From Bacteroidota bacterium (GTDB lineage Bacteria; Bacteroidota; Bacteroidia; Chitinophagales; Saprospiraceae): DNA of 64,000 bases. The stretch covers positions 62,001 to 126,000 of the forward strand of contig JASBVF010000003.1 in assembly GCA_030147525.1 (NCBI GenBank). Reading direction: 5' to 3'. This document shows, piece by piece, positions 9,542 through 17,573 of the stretch (positions are counted from its first letter, which is position 1; the number at the start of each line of letters is the position of its first letter). A model generated the notes under the pieces. It did not search any database. It was not told where the DNA came from and worked only from the letters and a program-made list of their open reading frames with translations. The translations under genes and the position numbers were made by a program.

Positions 9542-10324
9542 ATGAAAATTGTACTCATCGGGGCTGGGAATGTAGGGTGGCATCTGGGACACAGGTTGCG
9601 GTCCTGCGGACAGGATGTGGTGCAGGTTTTTAGTCGTAATTTATTGAAAGCTAAGGAGTTGGGAGAGGGTATTCAGACTGCCTTTACGGATCATCTTGAT
9701 GAAATTACAACCTCAGCCGATCTTTATATCCTGGCCGTTCACGACGATGCCATTGAGCCGGTGGCTGAAAAACTTGCTGCTTCAGGCTTGCAGGAAAAAC
9801 TCATCGTTCATACTTCCGGTGCTACTCCCATGTCGGTTTTCGCTGCTGATTTCAAGCGATTTGGCGTGTTTTACCCCTTGCAGACTTTTACAAAAAGCAG
9901 GGCAGCCAATTTTGAAATCATCCCGATTTGCATTGATGCCAGCCTTGACAGCGACCGGGAAATGCTCACTCAACTGGCCCGAAAAATAAGTAGCAAAGTA
10001 TTTCAGATAACAGATCAGGAACGGGCCGTTTTGCATGTGGCTGCCGTGTTCGTCAATAATTTTACCAATCACCTGTTTCACGTTGGCCAATCGGTGCTTG
10101 AGCGTGAAAAAATCTCTTTTGAGCTCCTGCTGCCACTGATTCGGGAAACCGTTGACAAACTGGAAGACGGTACGCCCGGTGAAATGCAAACCGGTCCGGC
10201 CCGCCGTGGCGACGAGGAGACCATTCAGCGGCACCTTCGTTTTTTGGAAAAATATCCGGAGTATCAGGACTTGTACCGGACTTTGACGGATAGCATCCTT
10301 CAACATTTCACAAACAAAACATAA
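9542..10324 (+). CDS. DUF2520 / Rossmann-like NAD(P)-binding protein
   Basis: This 260-residue cytoplasmic protein has an N-terminal Rossmann fold (MKIVLIGAGNVGWHLGHRL, with the GxGNxG nucleotide loop) and a C-terminal helical DUF2520-type domain (about residues 130-255, containing AAVFVNNFTNHLFHVGQ). It resembles short dehydrogenase-like and F420-dependent NADP reductase relatives, but its substrate is unknown. It lies 41 bp after ccmF and 21 bp before the next small gene, so it probably shares their transcript. That context alone does not tie it to cytochrome maturation. Confidence 0.85.
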   Translation: MKIVLIGAGNVGWHLGHRLRSCGQDVVQVFSRNLLKAKELGEGIQTAFTDHLDEITTSADLYILAVHDDAIEPVAEKLAASGLQEKLIVHTSGATPMSVFAADFKRFGVFYPLQTFTKSRAANFEIIPICIDASLDSDREMLTQLARKISSKVFQITDQERAVLHVAAVFVNNFTNHLFHVGQSVLEREKISFELLLPLIRETVDKLEDGTPGEMQTGPARRGDEETIQRHLRFLEKYPEYQDLYRTLTDSILQHFTNKT

Positions 10325-10345
10325 TTAAGACCTAAAATCTATCGC

Positions 10346-10627
10346 ATGCGCATCATTGGTAACATTGAACATCCCAACCTTAAAATCACCGTTTTTAAAA
10401 TGGACAATAAACTGTCCGTGAAATTCGAAACCGGACTTTACGAGCAAACTTTCAAATTCAGGGAAAGCGAAGAATTGAACGACTTTGCCAGCATGGAAAA
10501 GCTGGTAGATGAAGAATTTGTCCGGTTTGTCACGGAGCAATTTGAAAAAATGCACCGGGCAAAAAATGCTGCACTTGGCAGATACATCCCATCGCCGGAG
10601 ACGGAAGTTTTTGAAGAAATTATCTAA
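10346..10627 (+). CDS. Conserved small protein of unknown function
   Basis: This 93-residue protein (MRIIGNIEHPNLKITVFKMDNKL) has no signal peptide, no membrane segment and no motif I recognise. It is rich in Phe and Glu with a predicted beta hairpin at the N-terminus (KITVFKMDNKLSVKFETGLYEQTFKF) followed by helices. Its position at the end of the ccmE-ccmF-DUF2520 run, 21 bp after the previous stop, suggests co-transcription. Its stop codon (10625-10627) overlaps the stop codon of the convergent uridine kinase gene (10624-10626). Confidence 0.7.
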   Translation: MRIIGNIEHPNLKITVFKMDNKLSVKFETGLYEQTFKFRESEELNDFASMEKLVDEEFVRFVTEQFEKMHRAKNAALGRYIPSPETEVFEEII

Positions 10628-11259
10628 ACTTTCAGGCTGGTTTCCACCAGCTGTTGCCGGATGAAGCCTTTCAAAACTTTTAACCCGACTGAGAAATCTT
10701 TATTGTTATTGACGATCAGGTCAGCCTCTTCCATGTAAGGTTGGATGTAGCGTTCGAAGGTAGGGAGGACGTGGTTTTCGTAGCGGTACAGCACATCTTC
10801 GATCGGATAATTTCGTTCAATCTGGTCCCTTTTAATCCGGCGAATGACTTTCAGGTTTTCTTTTGCGTGCAGGTAAACTTTCAGGTCGAGCAGGCGCCGC
10901 ATTTTTTTAAAGTGAAAAACAAACAATCCCTCCACGATCATGACCGGCGCCGGGCGGAAGGTGATCAAGCCAGGCTCAGCTTTTTCATTGTTGAACGTAT
11001 ATTCTTTTCTTGTCACCGTCTCGCCGCTGATCAACTTTTTCACATCCCGGATAAAAGCTTTTTTGTTGATAGAGCAGGGGAGGTCAAAATTTTTAACACC
11101 TTCTTCGTCCGTTTTTTGCTCCTCTCTGGGCCGGTAGAAGTCGTCCTGCGAAATAATGCAAACCTCATCTTCCGAAAACGCCTTTCGGAGTTCCTTGATA
11201 AAAGTCGTCTTTCCTGAACCGCTGCCGCCGGTAATGCCAATAAGAAATGGTTGCTGCAT
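10624..11259 (-). CDS. udk: Uridine kinase
   Basis: This 211-residue P-loop kinase phosphorylates uridine and cytidine with ATP or GTP in pyrimidine salvage. The Walker A loop is GITGGSGSGKTTF near the N-terminus, followed by ISQDDFYRP (the SQDxFY nucleoside-binding motif) and the basic lid region RRIKRDQIER. Length and motif order fit the bacterial Udk family. The C-terminal ~40 residues carry VNNNKDFSVGLKVLKGFI. It is transcribed divergently from the outer-membrane barrel gene and has its own -7 box at 11308-11315. It converges on the small gene ending at 10627, with overlapping stop codons. Confidence 0.92.
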   Translation of the reverse strand: MQQPFLIGITGGSGSGKTTFIKELRKAFSEDEVCIISQDDFYRPREEQKTDEEGVKNFDLPCSINKKAFIRDVKKLISGETVTRKEYTFNNEKAEPGLITFRPAPVMIVEGLFVFHFKKMRRLLDLKVYLHAKENLKVIRRIKRDQIERNYPIEDVLYRYENHVLPTFERYIQPYMEEADLIVNNNKDFSVGLKVLKGFIRQQLVETSLKV

Positions 11260-11307
11260 CGAACTGTTAGCTAAGAATTTGTGAACAAAAATTTAGTGGT
11301 GACCCGG

Positions 11308-11315
11308 CAAAGGTA
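11308..11315 (-). promoter_or_regulatory. -7 promoter box for uridine kinase
   Basis: On the minus strand this reads TACCTTTG, an exact TAnnTTTG match, about 49 bp upstream of the udk start codon. It faces away from the box at 11379-11386, making the gap a divergent promoter region. Confidence 0.6.
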
Positions 11316-11378
11316 GGAATTGTGAGTTTTTATTTTGACGGTGGTAAAATTTCCTGTATGCAGTGTAAGTCCGGTTTT

Positions 11379-11386
11379 TAACTTTG
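11379..11386 (+). promoter_or_regulatory. -7 promoter box 4 bp before a start codon (possible leaderless mRNA)
   Basis: TAACTTTG matches the -7 consensus exactly and ends only 4 bp before the ATG at 11391. Bacteroidota transcripts usually begin about 5-8 nt after this box, which would put the first base at or inside the start codon. Confidence 0.5.
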
Positions 11387-11390
11387 GCAG

Positions 11391-12188
11391 ATGAAAAACC
11401 GAATACTCCTCCTCTTGCTTTTTGCCGGGCAGGTTTCCTTTGCCCAATACCATTTTCAATCAGCCCGAAGCGCCGGAATGGGGCAAGCCTCCGTTGCCTT
11501 TTACGACGTGAACAGCTTACTGGCTAACCAGGCTGGACTCGCCAAAGTCGAAAAATTATCAGTGGTGGCAGCGGCTGAACGCCGGTTCTCGCTTGCCGAA
11601 CTCAGCAGCTTTTCGGCAGGAGTGGTGGTTCCGGCCGGGCTGGGGAGTTTCGGATTTGTGGTTAATACGTTTGGCTTTGATGGGTTCAGTCAACAAAGAG
11701 CTGGCCTTGCCTATGCCCGCCGTTTAGGTGAAAATTTCCGGATCGGCGCTCAGTTTGATTACTTCGGCACCCGGATTCCTGAATATGGAAGCAGGGGCAC
11801 GCTCACCTTCGAGGCGGGTGTTCAGGCAGATTTGAGCAAAGAAATTACGGCCGGCGTCCACATCTTTAGTCCGGCACAAGTGCAGCTTTTTGAGGGTGAA
11901 AACCTCCCCACTATCCTCCGGATGGGCTTTTACTGGCAGGCTTCTGAAAAAACTGCCCTCGCTGCAGAGGTTGAAAAAGACATTGATTTCAAGGCCAGCG
12001 TCCGGGGTGGTTTTGAGTACCAACTTGCTGCGCCGGTTCTGCTCCGGGGCGGATTCAGTACGAACCCTTCTACCTTTCACCTGGGGCTTGGCCTCAACCT
12101 GAACACAAAATTCAAAATTGATACCGCCTCCGGATATCACCAGATGCTGGGTTTTTCGCCGGCCTTTGGCGCTTCCTGGTCAAAGTAG
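11391..12188 (+). CDS. Outer-membrane beta-barrel protein (PorV/PorQ/UPF0164-like)
   Basis: This 265-residue protein opens with a signal peptide (MKNRILLLLLFAGQVSFAQ). It continues with the motif SARSAGMGQASVAFYDVNSLLANQAGLA, which is characteristic of the FadL-like barrels that Bacteroidota annotate as PorV/PorQ or UPF0164 family (compare 'gamGgA..a..dd..a...NPAgla'). Alternating beta strands continue to the end, with the last strand at the C-terminus. It should sit in the outer membrane; transport or T9SS-associated roles are possible, but it is shorter than PorV (about 380 residues) and no partner lies next to it. The next gene converges on it with a 3-bp gap. Confidence 0.72.
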   Translation: MKNRILLLLLFAGQVSFAQYHFQSARSAGMGQASVAFYDVNSLLANQAGLAKVEKLSVVAAAERRFSLAELSSFSAGVVVPAGLGSFGFVVNTFGFDGFSQQRAGLAYARRLGENFRIGAQFDYFGTRIPEYGSRGTLTFEAGVQADLSKEITAGVHIFSPAQVQLFEGENLPTILRMGFYWQASEKTALAAEVEKDIDFKASVRGGFEYQLAAPVLLRGGFSTNPSTFHLGLGLNLNTKFKIDTASGYHQMLGFSPAFGASWSK

Positions 12189-12191
12189 TGC

Positions 12192-13676
12192 TCAGGCTTC
12201 CAGCGCTTCTAATTTTCCTTCCAGCCAGCTTCGGTTAAACACGGCTTCGGTACCGGTAAACTTCTCTTTCAGTTTCAGGAAATCACGCTGCCATTTTTTT
12301 TGGTTGGTAAAATCCCGGCTGATTTTCAGGCGGAAGGCCTTTCGGGTAAACATGAGCAGGTTGAAGTAGCCTTTTTTCTGAAATTCCGAGAGCGATTTAT
12401 TCCGTTTCAGGTACTGTTTGAATGATTCTGTCAACGAATGGAGTGCCTCCTCTTCGTTTAAGTCGTAGTAAGTTCTGAGTAGCAGCGACTTGGCATCCAG
12501 GTTGTATCTCACGTCTGTATATTCCACCTGAAGCAGCAATCGCAACACTTCGTCATGTTTTTCAAGATGATAAAAATAGGCTGCGAGGTTGTAGCTGTAG
12601 GCGTTCTCTTCGACTTCAGGCCGCAGACTTGATCGGTAATTTTCAAGAAACGAACGCACCCAGGCATGCTCGTCGAGCCGCAGGCCTGTGGTGACTATGT
12701 TTTTAAAATGCCATTCAGGCAAATGTCCTTCGACAATGAGCAGATCCTGTTCGAGTTGAAATCGATACAATTCGAACAGTTCACGAAGAAACCTTCGGAT
12801 GCCCAGGTTTATCTGCTGTATGCAGAAATTTTGGAGGTAGTTGTAAATATTTTGCAAGGCAGGTGCTGGCAGTAGCTGAATGCGCTGACGAATGAAATCG
12901 GACACCGGTGAGTATTGTTCCGGATTGCGGCTTTCGAGGAGTTTGTAAACCCGGGCGTACACGGCAACCGGCACAAATCGATCGTATCTTTCCGGGAATT
13001 GATGCACCGCTTCCACCGCTTTTTTCAAAAGAGCATCCTCTTCAAAGGTCTTTTTCAGTAAAACCGAGCGCTGCAACATTTCGCAGCCGTCTTTTAGTTT
13101 TTCTGAGAGGTAAAATGCGTCCAGCCACTGCTGTTTTTTCATCAAAAATTCGCTTTCGTGCTGGCCGAGCTGCATGGCAATGGCATCTTCTTCGGCCGAA
13201 AGCCGGTATTGTTCCTCGTAAAATCGGCTGTCCTCCAGGTCGTTTCCGAGACTGTCCGACGTGTTTTTACCAGTGTCAATATTTACTTTATCAGCAATTT
13301 CTCCCAATGAAAATTTTAATAAAAAAAGTAAGTTACGCTCACGTAGAGCCTTAAGAAACAATGACTTATTTTCAAAAAAACCTTCTTTAGGAGCCTGCTC
13401 CATCAATAAAAACTTTTCAGCGAGCCGTAGCGTGTAGGTGAAAATGACTGCAAGCTTTGACTGATCATGAGGAAGGGTAGGGTAGAGGTGCCTGAAGATT
13501 GTTTCCCGATTACATTTTTTGTCGCTAAAGTCAGGGTATATTTGACTCAGGTAGGTTGTGAGCTGAATGACGTCCTGATGTTTGTTAAAATAGGGAGACT
13601 GCACAAACTCCAGGAAGCGGGTCATCTCTCTGCGATCAAGTTTTTCAAGCAGCCGGATCAGTTTATTATTGTTCAT
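12192..13676 (-). CDS. Helical-repeat protein of unknown function (Saprospiria-type)
   Basis: This 494-residue protein starts MNNNKLIRLLEKLDRREMTRFLEFVQSPYF. It has no signal peptide and no membrane segment, so it should be cytoplasmic. Almost the whole length reads as amphipathic helices, with TPR-like pairs near the end (YSYNLAAYFYHLEKHDEVLRLL, then LLLRTYYDLNEEEALHSL). No catalytic motif is visible. Proteins of this style are common and often multi-copy in Lewinella-like genomes, but I know no function. It is transcribed divergently from the large secreted repeat protein, which starts 174 bp away. Confidence 0.75.
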   Translation of the reverse strand: MNNNKLIRLLEKLDRREMTRFLEFVQSPYFNKHQDVIQLTTYLSQIYPDFSDKKCNRETIFRHLYPTLPHDQSKLAVIFTYTLRLAEKFLLMEQAPKEGFFENKSLFLKALRERNLLFLLKFSLGEIADKVNIDTGKNTSDSLGNDLEDSRFYEEQYRLSAEEDAIAMQLGQHESEFLMKKQQWLDAFYLSEKLKDGCEMLQRSVLLKKTFEEDALLKKAVEAVHQFPERYDRFVPVAVYARVYKLLESRNPEQYSPVSDFIRQRIQLLPAPALQNIYNYLQNFCIQQINLGIRRFLRELFELYRFQLEQDLLIVEGHLPEWHFKNIVTTGLRLDEHAWVRSFLENYRSSLRPEVEENAYSYNLAAYFYHLEKHDEVLRLLLQVEYTDVRYNLDAKSLLLRTYYDLNEEEALHSLTESFKQYLKRNKSLSEFQKKGYFNLLMFTRKAFRLKISRDFTNQKKWQRDFLKLKEKFTGTEAVFNRSWLEGKLEALEA

Positions 13677-13850
13677 TTGAAAAAATCCAAATTTTTAGAT
13701 AGTTAGTAATTTTATAACTTACACAATATCAATATAATATGAGCAAATACAGTCTGAATTAACTTTAATAATTTCCAAAAAAAGTAAAAAAATGTATTTT
13801 TTTTCAAAGATCTGTTCCAGCACTTTTGTAGCATCAAAATTTATCTCGCT

Positions 13851-16800
13851 ATGACTCGATTGATTACCTGCTTGTTCTTACTCCTTTCCACCTTGAGTTT
13901 CCGGCCATTAAATGCCCAATGTTCACTTTCAAATCTGGAGCTGGTTACCAGTGATTGCGACGGAAATTTTTTCTTTGTTACCCTAAATTTTGATTACGCC
14001 GGCGTTGGAAACGACGGGTTCAAAGTCCATGGAAACGGTCAGAATTACGGCACCTTTAACTACGATGACCTTCCCGTAACCATTGGGCCACTGGCAGGTA
14101 ACGGTACTACATTTTACGAGTTTGCCGTGATGGATTTGGCGCACCCGGGGTGTTCAACTGCAGCCCCGCTTGGCACCGTTTCATGCAGCAGCGGCGATTG
14201 CGATATTTTTGAACTTGTAGTCGATCCGGGCGATTGTCTGCCGGATGGGAGTTACAACCTTTGGATCAATTTTCAGCATGAAAATGCACCCAATGATTTC
14301 TTCGAAGTTTTTTACGCCGGCCAGGTTATCGGTTTCTTCCCGCTCAACGAGTTACCTGTGATGATTCCGCATTTTAACGACAACGGAGAGCCTTTTCCGG
14401 TAATCGCCGTTTGCATTAACGACACGCCGGATTGTTGTGCCGAAAAGGAATTTGAAGCCCCAAACTGTGGTGGTGGCGATTGTCTCATTTACGATATGAC
14501 GGCCATAGCATCCGACTGCGAGAACGGAAAGTTTTACGTAACCATTGATTTTGAATACGAAAATACCGGTTCGGAAGGATTCAAGTTGCAGGGAAGTGGC
14601 ATCAATTACGGTACGTTCGAATACGGGGATCTTCCCGTTACTATCGGGCCATTGCTCGGAGACGGAACGACTTTTTATGAGTTTGTAGCGATTGACCTTG
14701 AACATCCCGGCTGCCATGATTTTGTTGAGTTTGGGACCGTAGATTGTTCCTCATCCGGCGGCTGTCACATTTTTGAAATTTTTGCGGAAGCGCATCCCTG
14801 CGATGGTAATTTCTTCCTGCTTGATATTGAGTTTTTACATGAAAACACCGGTTCGGAAGGATTCACCATCAAGGCCAATGGTCAGGTGCTTGGAGAGTTT
14901 GACTACGGCCAGAATTTCTACACTGTCGGCCCGCTGACCGGTGGCGTACTGTATGAAATCGTGATCCGGGACAATCAATATCCGGATTGCAAGGGCATCT
15001 ACCAATTCGGCCCGGTTTCCTGTGGCGGCGGCGACTGCCATATTTTCGACCTCGTTGCCGAGGCAGGTGAGTGCGACGATGAAGGGCAATTTTATGTAAC
15101 GCTTGACTTTGAACACAGCGGGACGGGTAACGATGGTTTCAAAATATTCGGCAACGGTAATGTTTACGGCTTTTTCAACTATGACGACTTACCGGTTACG
15201 ATCGGGCCATTTCAAACGCCAATCGATGATCTTGAATTCATCGCCGCAGATGTGCAACATCCTGATTGCCATGACTTTGTTGAACTCGACGCCCCGGATT
15301 GCAATGGCGGTGGCGGCGACTGTGAAATAGACGGACTTTCGGCTGATGTGCATCCTTGCCTCAGCAACGGCACTTTTTACGTGACGCTTGATTTTGAATT
15401 TGCCAATACTTCCGGCTATTTTAAAGTGCAGGGCAATGGCGTCAATTACGGTATTTTCAGCTATGACGAGGTGCCGGTGAGCATTGGTCCGCTGGTAGGC
15501 GATGGTACTACCAATTACGGCTTCGTCGTGAGAGACCTCCATTTTCACGACTGTGCTGAAGATGTGACGATTGGCACCGTAGAATGCGTGACGAGCGGTG
15601 ATTGTGAAATCGTGGACCTGGTCGCCGATGCAGGTGAATGCCACAATGATGAGACGTACAATATCTGGGTGAACTTTGACTTTGTAAACCCGACCAACAA
15701 TTATTACGACTTGTTTCACAACGGCGAGTTGGTAGATTATTACCCGCTCTCGCACATTCCGGCGATCATACCGCACGTGGCTGGCAACGGTGAGCCGATG
15801 CAAACCGTGACGGTGTGCATCAACGATAATCCCGGATGCTGCGCCACGGTGGAATACGAAGCCCCGGATTGCGAAGGCCTGGTTGTATGGCCCGGCGATG
15901 CCAATGCCGACCATACGTCCAGCCATTTCGATCTGCTCAATATCGGGCTTGCATTCGGTGCTGAAGGGCAGGCAAGGTCCGTGCAAGGCATTGAATGGAC
16001 GGGGCTTGACGCTGCGAACTGGAATCAGACATTTGCCAACCAACTTAACTTCAAGCATGCGGACTGCAATGGCGACGGCAAAGTAACAGCTGCCGACCTG
16101 GAGGCCATTCATGTGAATTTTGGTGAAACAAACGGGACGGTACAGCCGCCGGTCTTCATTGGGGGCAGTGAAAACGATCCGCCGTTTTTTGTTGACTTGC
16201 CCGCTGCGGGCGGCCTGACTCCGGGATCGCAGTTCACAGCGCCTATCCTGCTGGGAACCGAAGGAAAGCCGGTGCAAAACCTTTATGGAATTGCTTTCAC
16301 CTTAAAATTTGATCCTGAAATCATCAACCCGCAGAGCATTCAGTTTCAGTACGATCCAAGCTGGCTGGGCGTGATGAACGTGAATTTGCTGACGTTTGAT
16401 AAAAAAACCGGCGCAGGCACAGTCCAAATGGCGCTCGTTCGGACTGATCAGAACAACGTTTCCGGCCACGGACAAATCGCTGCGATCATTGGAATTATTG
16501 ACAATATTGCCGGAAAGGAAAAGGTTAGCATCGAAATTCAGGACGTTCGTGCCATTCGTGAAAACGAAGTGCTGGTACCGCTCCATCGTCCGGTTGAGGT
16601 GGTTGACCTCGTCAACGCAACGACTGAACCAGGGGAAAACGACAAGCTGAACATATTCCCGAACCCTGTCAACCAGACAATTTTCATCAGTCACCAGGAC
16701 GGACTGCCGGTTGAAGCCGTAGAAATGAGCAACATGAACGGGCAACAAGTTCTCATAGAGACAGTCCGGACTAACCAGCTTGAAATCAGTCACTTAGCTC

Positions 16801-16868
16801 CGGGCGTCTACACCTTGAAAGCAAAGGCCGGTGACCGGTTTTACATCAAAAAAGTGGTAAAAATCTAA
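13851..16868 (+). CDS. Secreted seven-repeat protein with dockerin-like, cohesin-like and T9SS domains
   Basis: A 1005-residue protein. A signal peptide (ending RPLNAQ) is followed by seven tandem repeats of about 90-95 residues. Each begins with C-x-I/L and contains Y(N)VTLDFE, GNGxNYGxFxYDDLPVTIGPL and a Cys-rich end. Repeats 2 and 7 form a subtype (YNLWINF, CINDxPxCCA). Next comes a dockerin-like calcium region (about 685-765): GDANADHTSSHFDLLNIGLAFG and ADCNGDGKVTAADLEAI are two EF-loop repeats. A cohesin-like beta domain (about 780-915, ending GIIDNIAGKEKVSIEIQDV) and a type A T9SS sorting domain (NIFPNPVNQTIFI, terminal IKKVVKI) complete it. It should be a surface scaffold or adhesin stabilised by disulfides and calcium. 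An imperfect -7 box (CACTTTTG, 13821-13828) precedes it. Confidence 0.88.
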   Translation: MTRLITCLFLLLSTLSFRPLNAQCSLSNLELVTSDCDGNFFFVTLNFDYAGVGNDGFKVHGNGQNYGTFNYDDLPVTIGPLAGNGTTFYEFAVMDLAHPGCSTAAPLGTVSCSSGDCDIFELVVDPGDCLPDGSYNLWINFQHENAPNDFFEVFYAGQVIGFFPLNELPVMIPHFNDNGEPFPVIAVCINDTPDCCAEKEFEAPNCGGGDCLIYDMTAIASDCENGKFYVTIDFEYENTGSEGFKLQGSGINYGTFEYGDLPVTIGPLLGDGTTFYEFVAIDLEHPGCHDFVEFGTVDCSSSGGCHIFEIFAEAHPCDGNFFLLDIEFLHENTGSEGFTIKANGQVLGEFDYGQNFYTVGPLTGGVLYEIVIRDNQYPDCKGIYQFGPVSCGGGDCHIFDLVAEAGECDDEGQFYVTLDFEHSGTGNDGFKIFGNGNVYGFFNYDDLPVTIGPFQTPIDDLEFIAADVQHPDCHDFVELDAPDCNGGGGDCEIDGLSADVHPCLSNGTFYVTLDFEFANTSGYFKVQGNGVNYGIFSYDEVPVSIGPLVGDGTTNYGFVVRDLHFHDCAEDVTIGTVECVTSGDCEIVDLVADAGECHNDETYNIWVNFDFVNPTNNYYDLFHNGELVDYYPLSHIPAIIPHVAGNGEPMQTVTVCINDNPGCCATVEYEAPDCEGLVVWPGDANADHTSSHFDLLNIGLAFGAEGQARSVQGIEWTGLDAANWNQTFANQLNFKHADCNGDGKVTAADLEAIHVNFGETNGTVQPPVFIGGSENDPPFFVDLPAAGGLTPGSQFTAPILLGTEGKPVQNLYGIAFTLKFDPEIINPQSIQFQYDPSWLGVMNVNLLTFDKKTGAGTVQMALVRTDQNNVSGHGQIAAIIGIIDNIAGKEKVSIEIQDVRAIRENEVLVPLHRPVEVVDLVNATTEPGENDKLNIFPNPVNQTIFISHQDGLPVEAVEMSNMNGQQVLIETVRTNQLEISHLAPGVYTLKAKAGDRFYIKKVVKI

Positions 16869-16876
16869 GTTAGCTA

Positions 16877-16932
16877 AGGAGTTTGACACAGGTTGCAGCT
16901 TTCGTTTTCGCAGCCCTGTGTCAAATCCTCCT
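16877..16932 (+). terminator. Hairpin downstream of the seven-repeat protein gene
   Basis: TTTGACACAGG (16882-16892) pairs perfectly with CCTGTGTCAAA (16915-16925), extended by AGGAG/CTCCT arms across a 2-nt bulge. It lies 8 bp after the stop codon. There is no T tract after it, so it may act as a terminator only with help, or as a 3'-end stabiliser. Confidence 0.55.
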
Positions 16933-17009
16933 GAAAGACAGCGTATTAAATTTTTCTAAATGCAGGAAAGGATTGATTTTTGCTTCCACATTAAAAAAAT
17001 CCATTTTGC

Positions 17010-17558
17010 ATGAAAAACCCCTGGCAGACGCTTAGCGTACAGGTCGCATACGACAATCCCTGGATCGAAATTACTCACCGTGAAGTCATCAACCCGTCCG
17101 GAAATCCGGGCATCTACGGCGTCGTTCATTTCAAAAACATTGCGATAGCCATTGTTCCCATCGATGATGAAGGATACACCTGGCTCGTCGGGCAGTATCG
17201 TTACACGCTGGAGCGCTATTCCTGGGAAGTGCCCGAGGGAGGCGGAAGTCATGATATTTCACCACTCGAATCAGCACGAAGGGAACTGCAGGAAGAAACC
17301 GGCATCATCGCCAAAACCTGGATTGAAATGGGGGAAATTCACACTTCCAACTCTGTCACCGATGAACGGGGCTTGATTTTCGTGGCGAAAGACCTTTCCT
17401 TTGGCGAAGCAAATCCTGAAGACACGGAACAGTTGCAGGTTCGCCGGGTACATTTTGACGAAGCGGTTGAAATGGTGCTGCGGGGCGAAATCACCGACGG
17501 CCTGGCAATGGCTGCCATTCTGAAAGTAAAACTGCTGCGTGACCGGGGTTTGGTCTGA
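17010..17558 (+). CDS. Nudix hydrolase (ADP-ribose pyrophosphatase-like)
   Basis: This 182-residue cytoplasmic protein is of the ADP-ribose/NDP-sugar pyrophosphatase type and hydrolyses nucleoside diphosphates linked to another group. The Nudix core RRELQEETGI gives the metal-binding REUxEExGU motif. The preceding PEGGGSHDISPLESA fits the subgroup, but the first Glu of the full box GX5E is Ile here. The N-terminal half (LSVQVAYDNPWIEITHREVINPSG) supplies the dimerisation strands of this family. It is followed 15 bp later by the glycoside hydrolase gene in the same direction. Confidence 0.85.
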   Translation: MKNPWQTLSVQVAYDNPWIEITHREVINPSGNPGIYGVVHFKNIAIAIVPIDDEGYTWLVGQYRYTLERYSWEVPEGGGSHDISPLESARRELQEETGIIAKTWIEMGEIHTSNSVTDERGLIFVAKDLSFGEANPEDTEQLQVRRVHFDEAVEMVLRGEITDGLAMAAILKVKLLRDRGLV

Positions 17559-17573
17559 TAAATCCAGATTCCA

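Noticed and set aside
15189-16277. 362-residue minus-strand ORF inside the seven-repeat protein gene
   Set aside because: It is antisense to a gene with a signal peptide, repeats and a sorting domain, and its own translation shows no domain.
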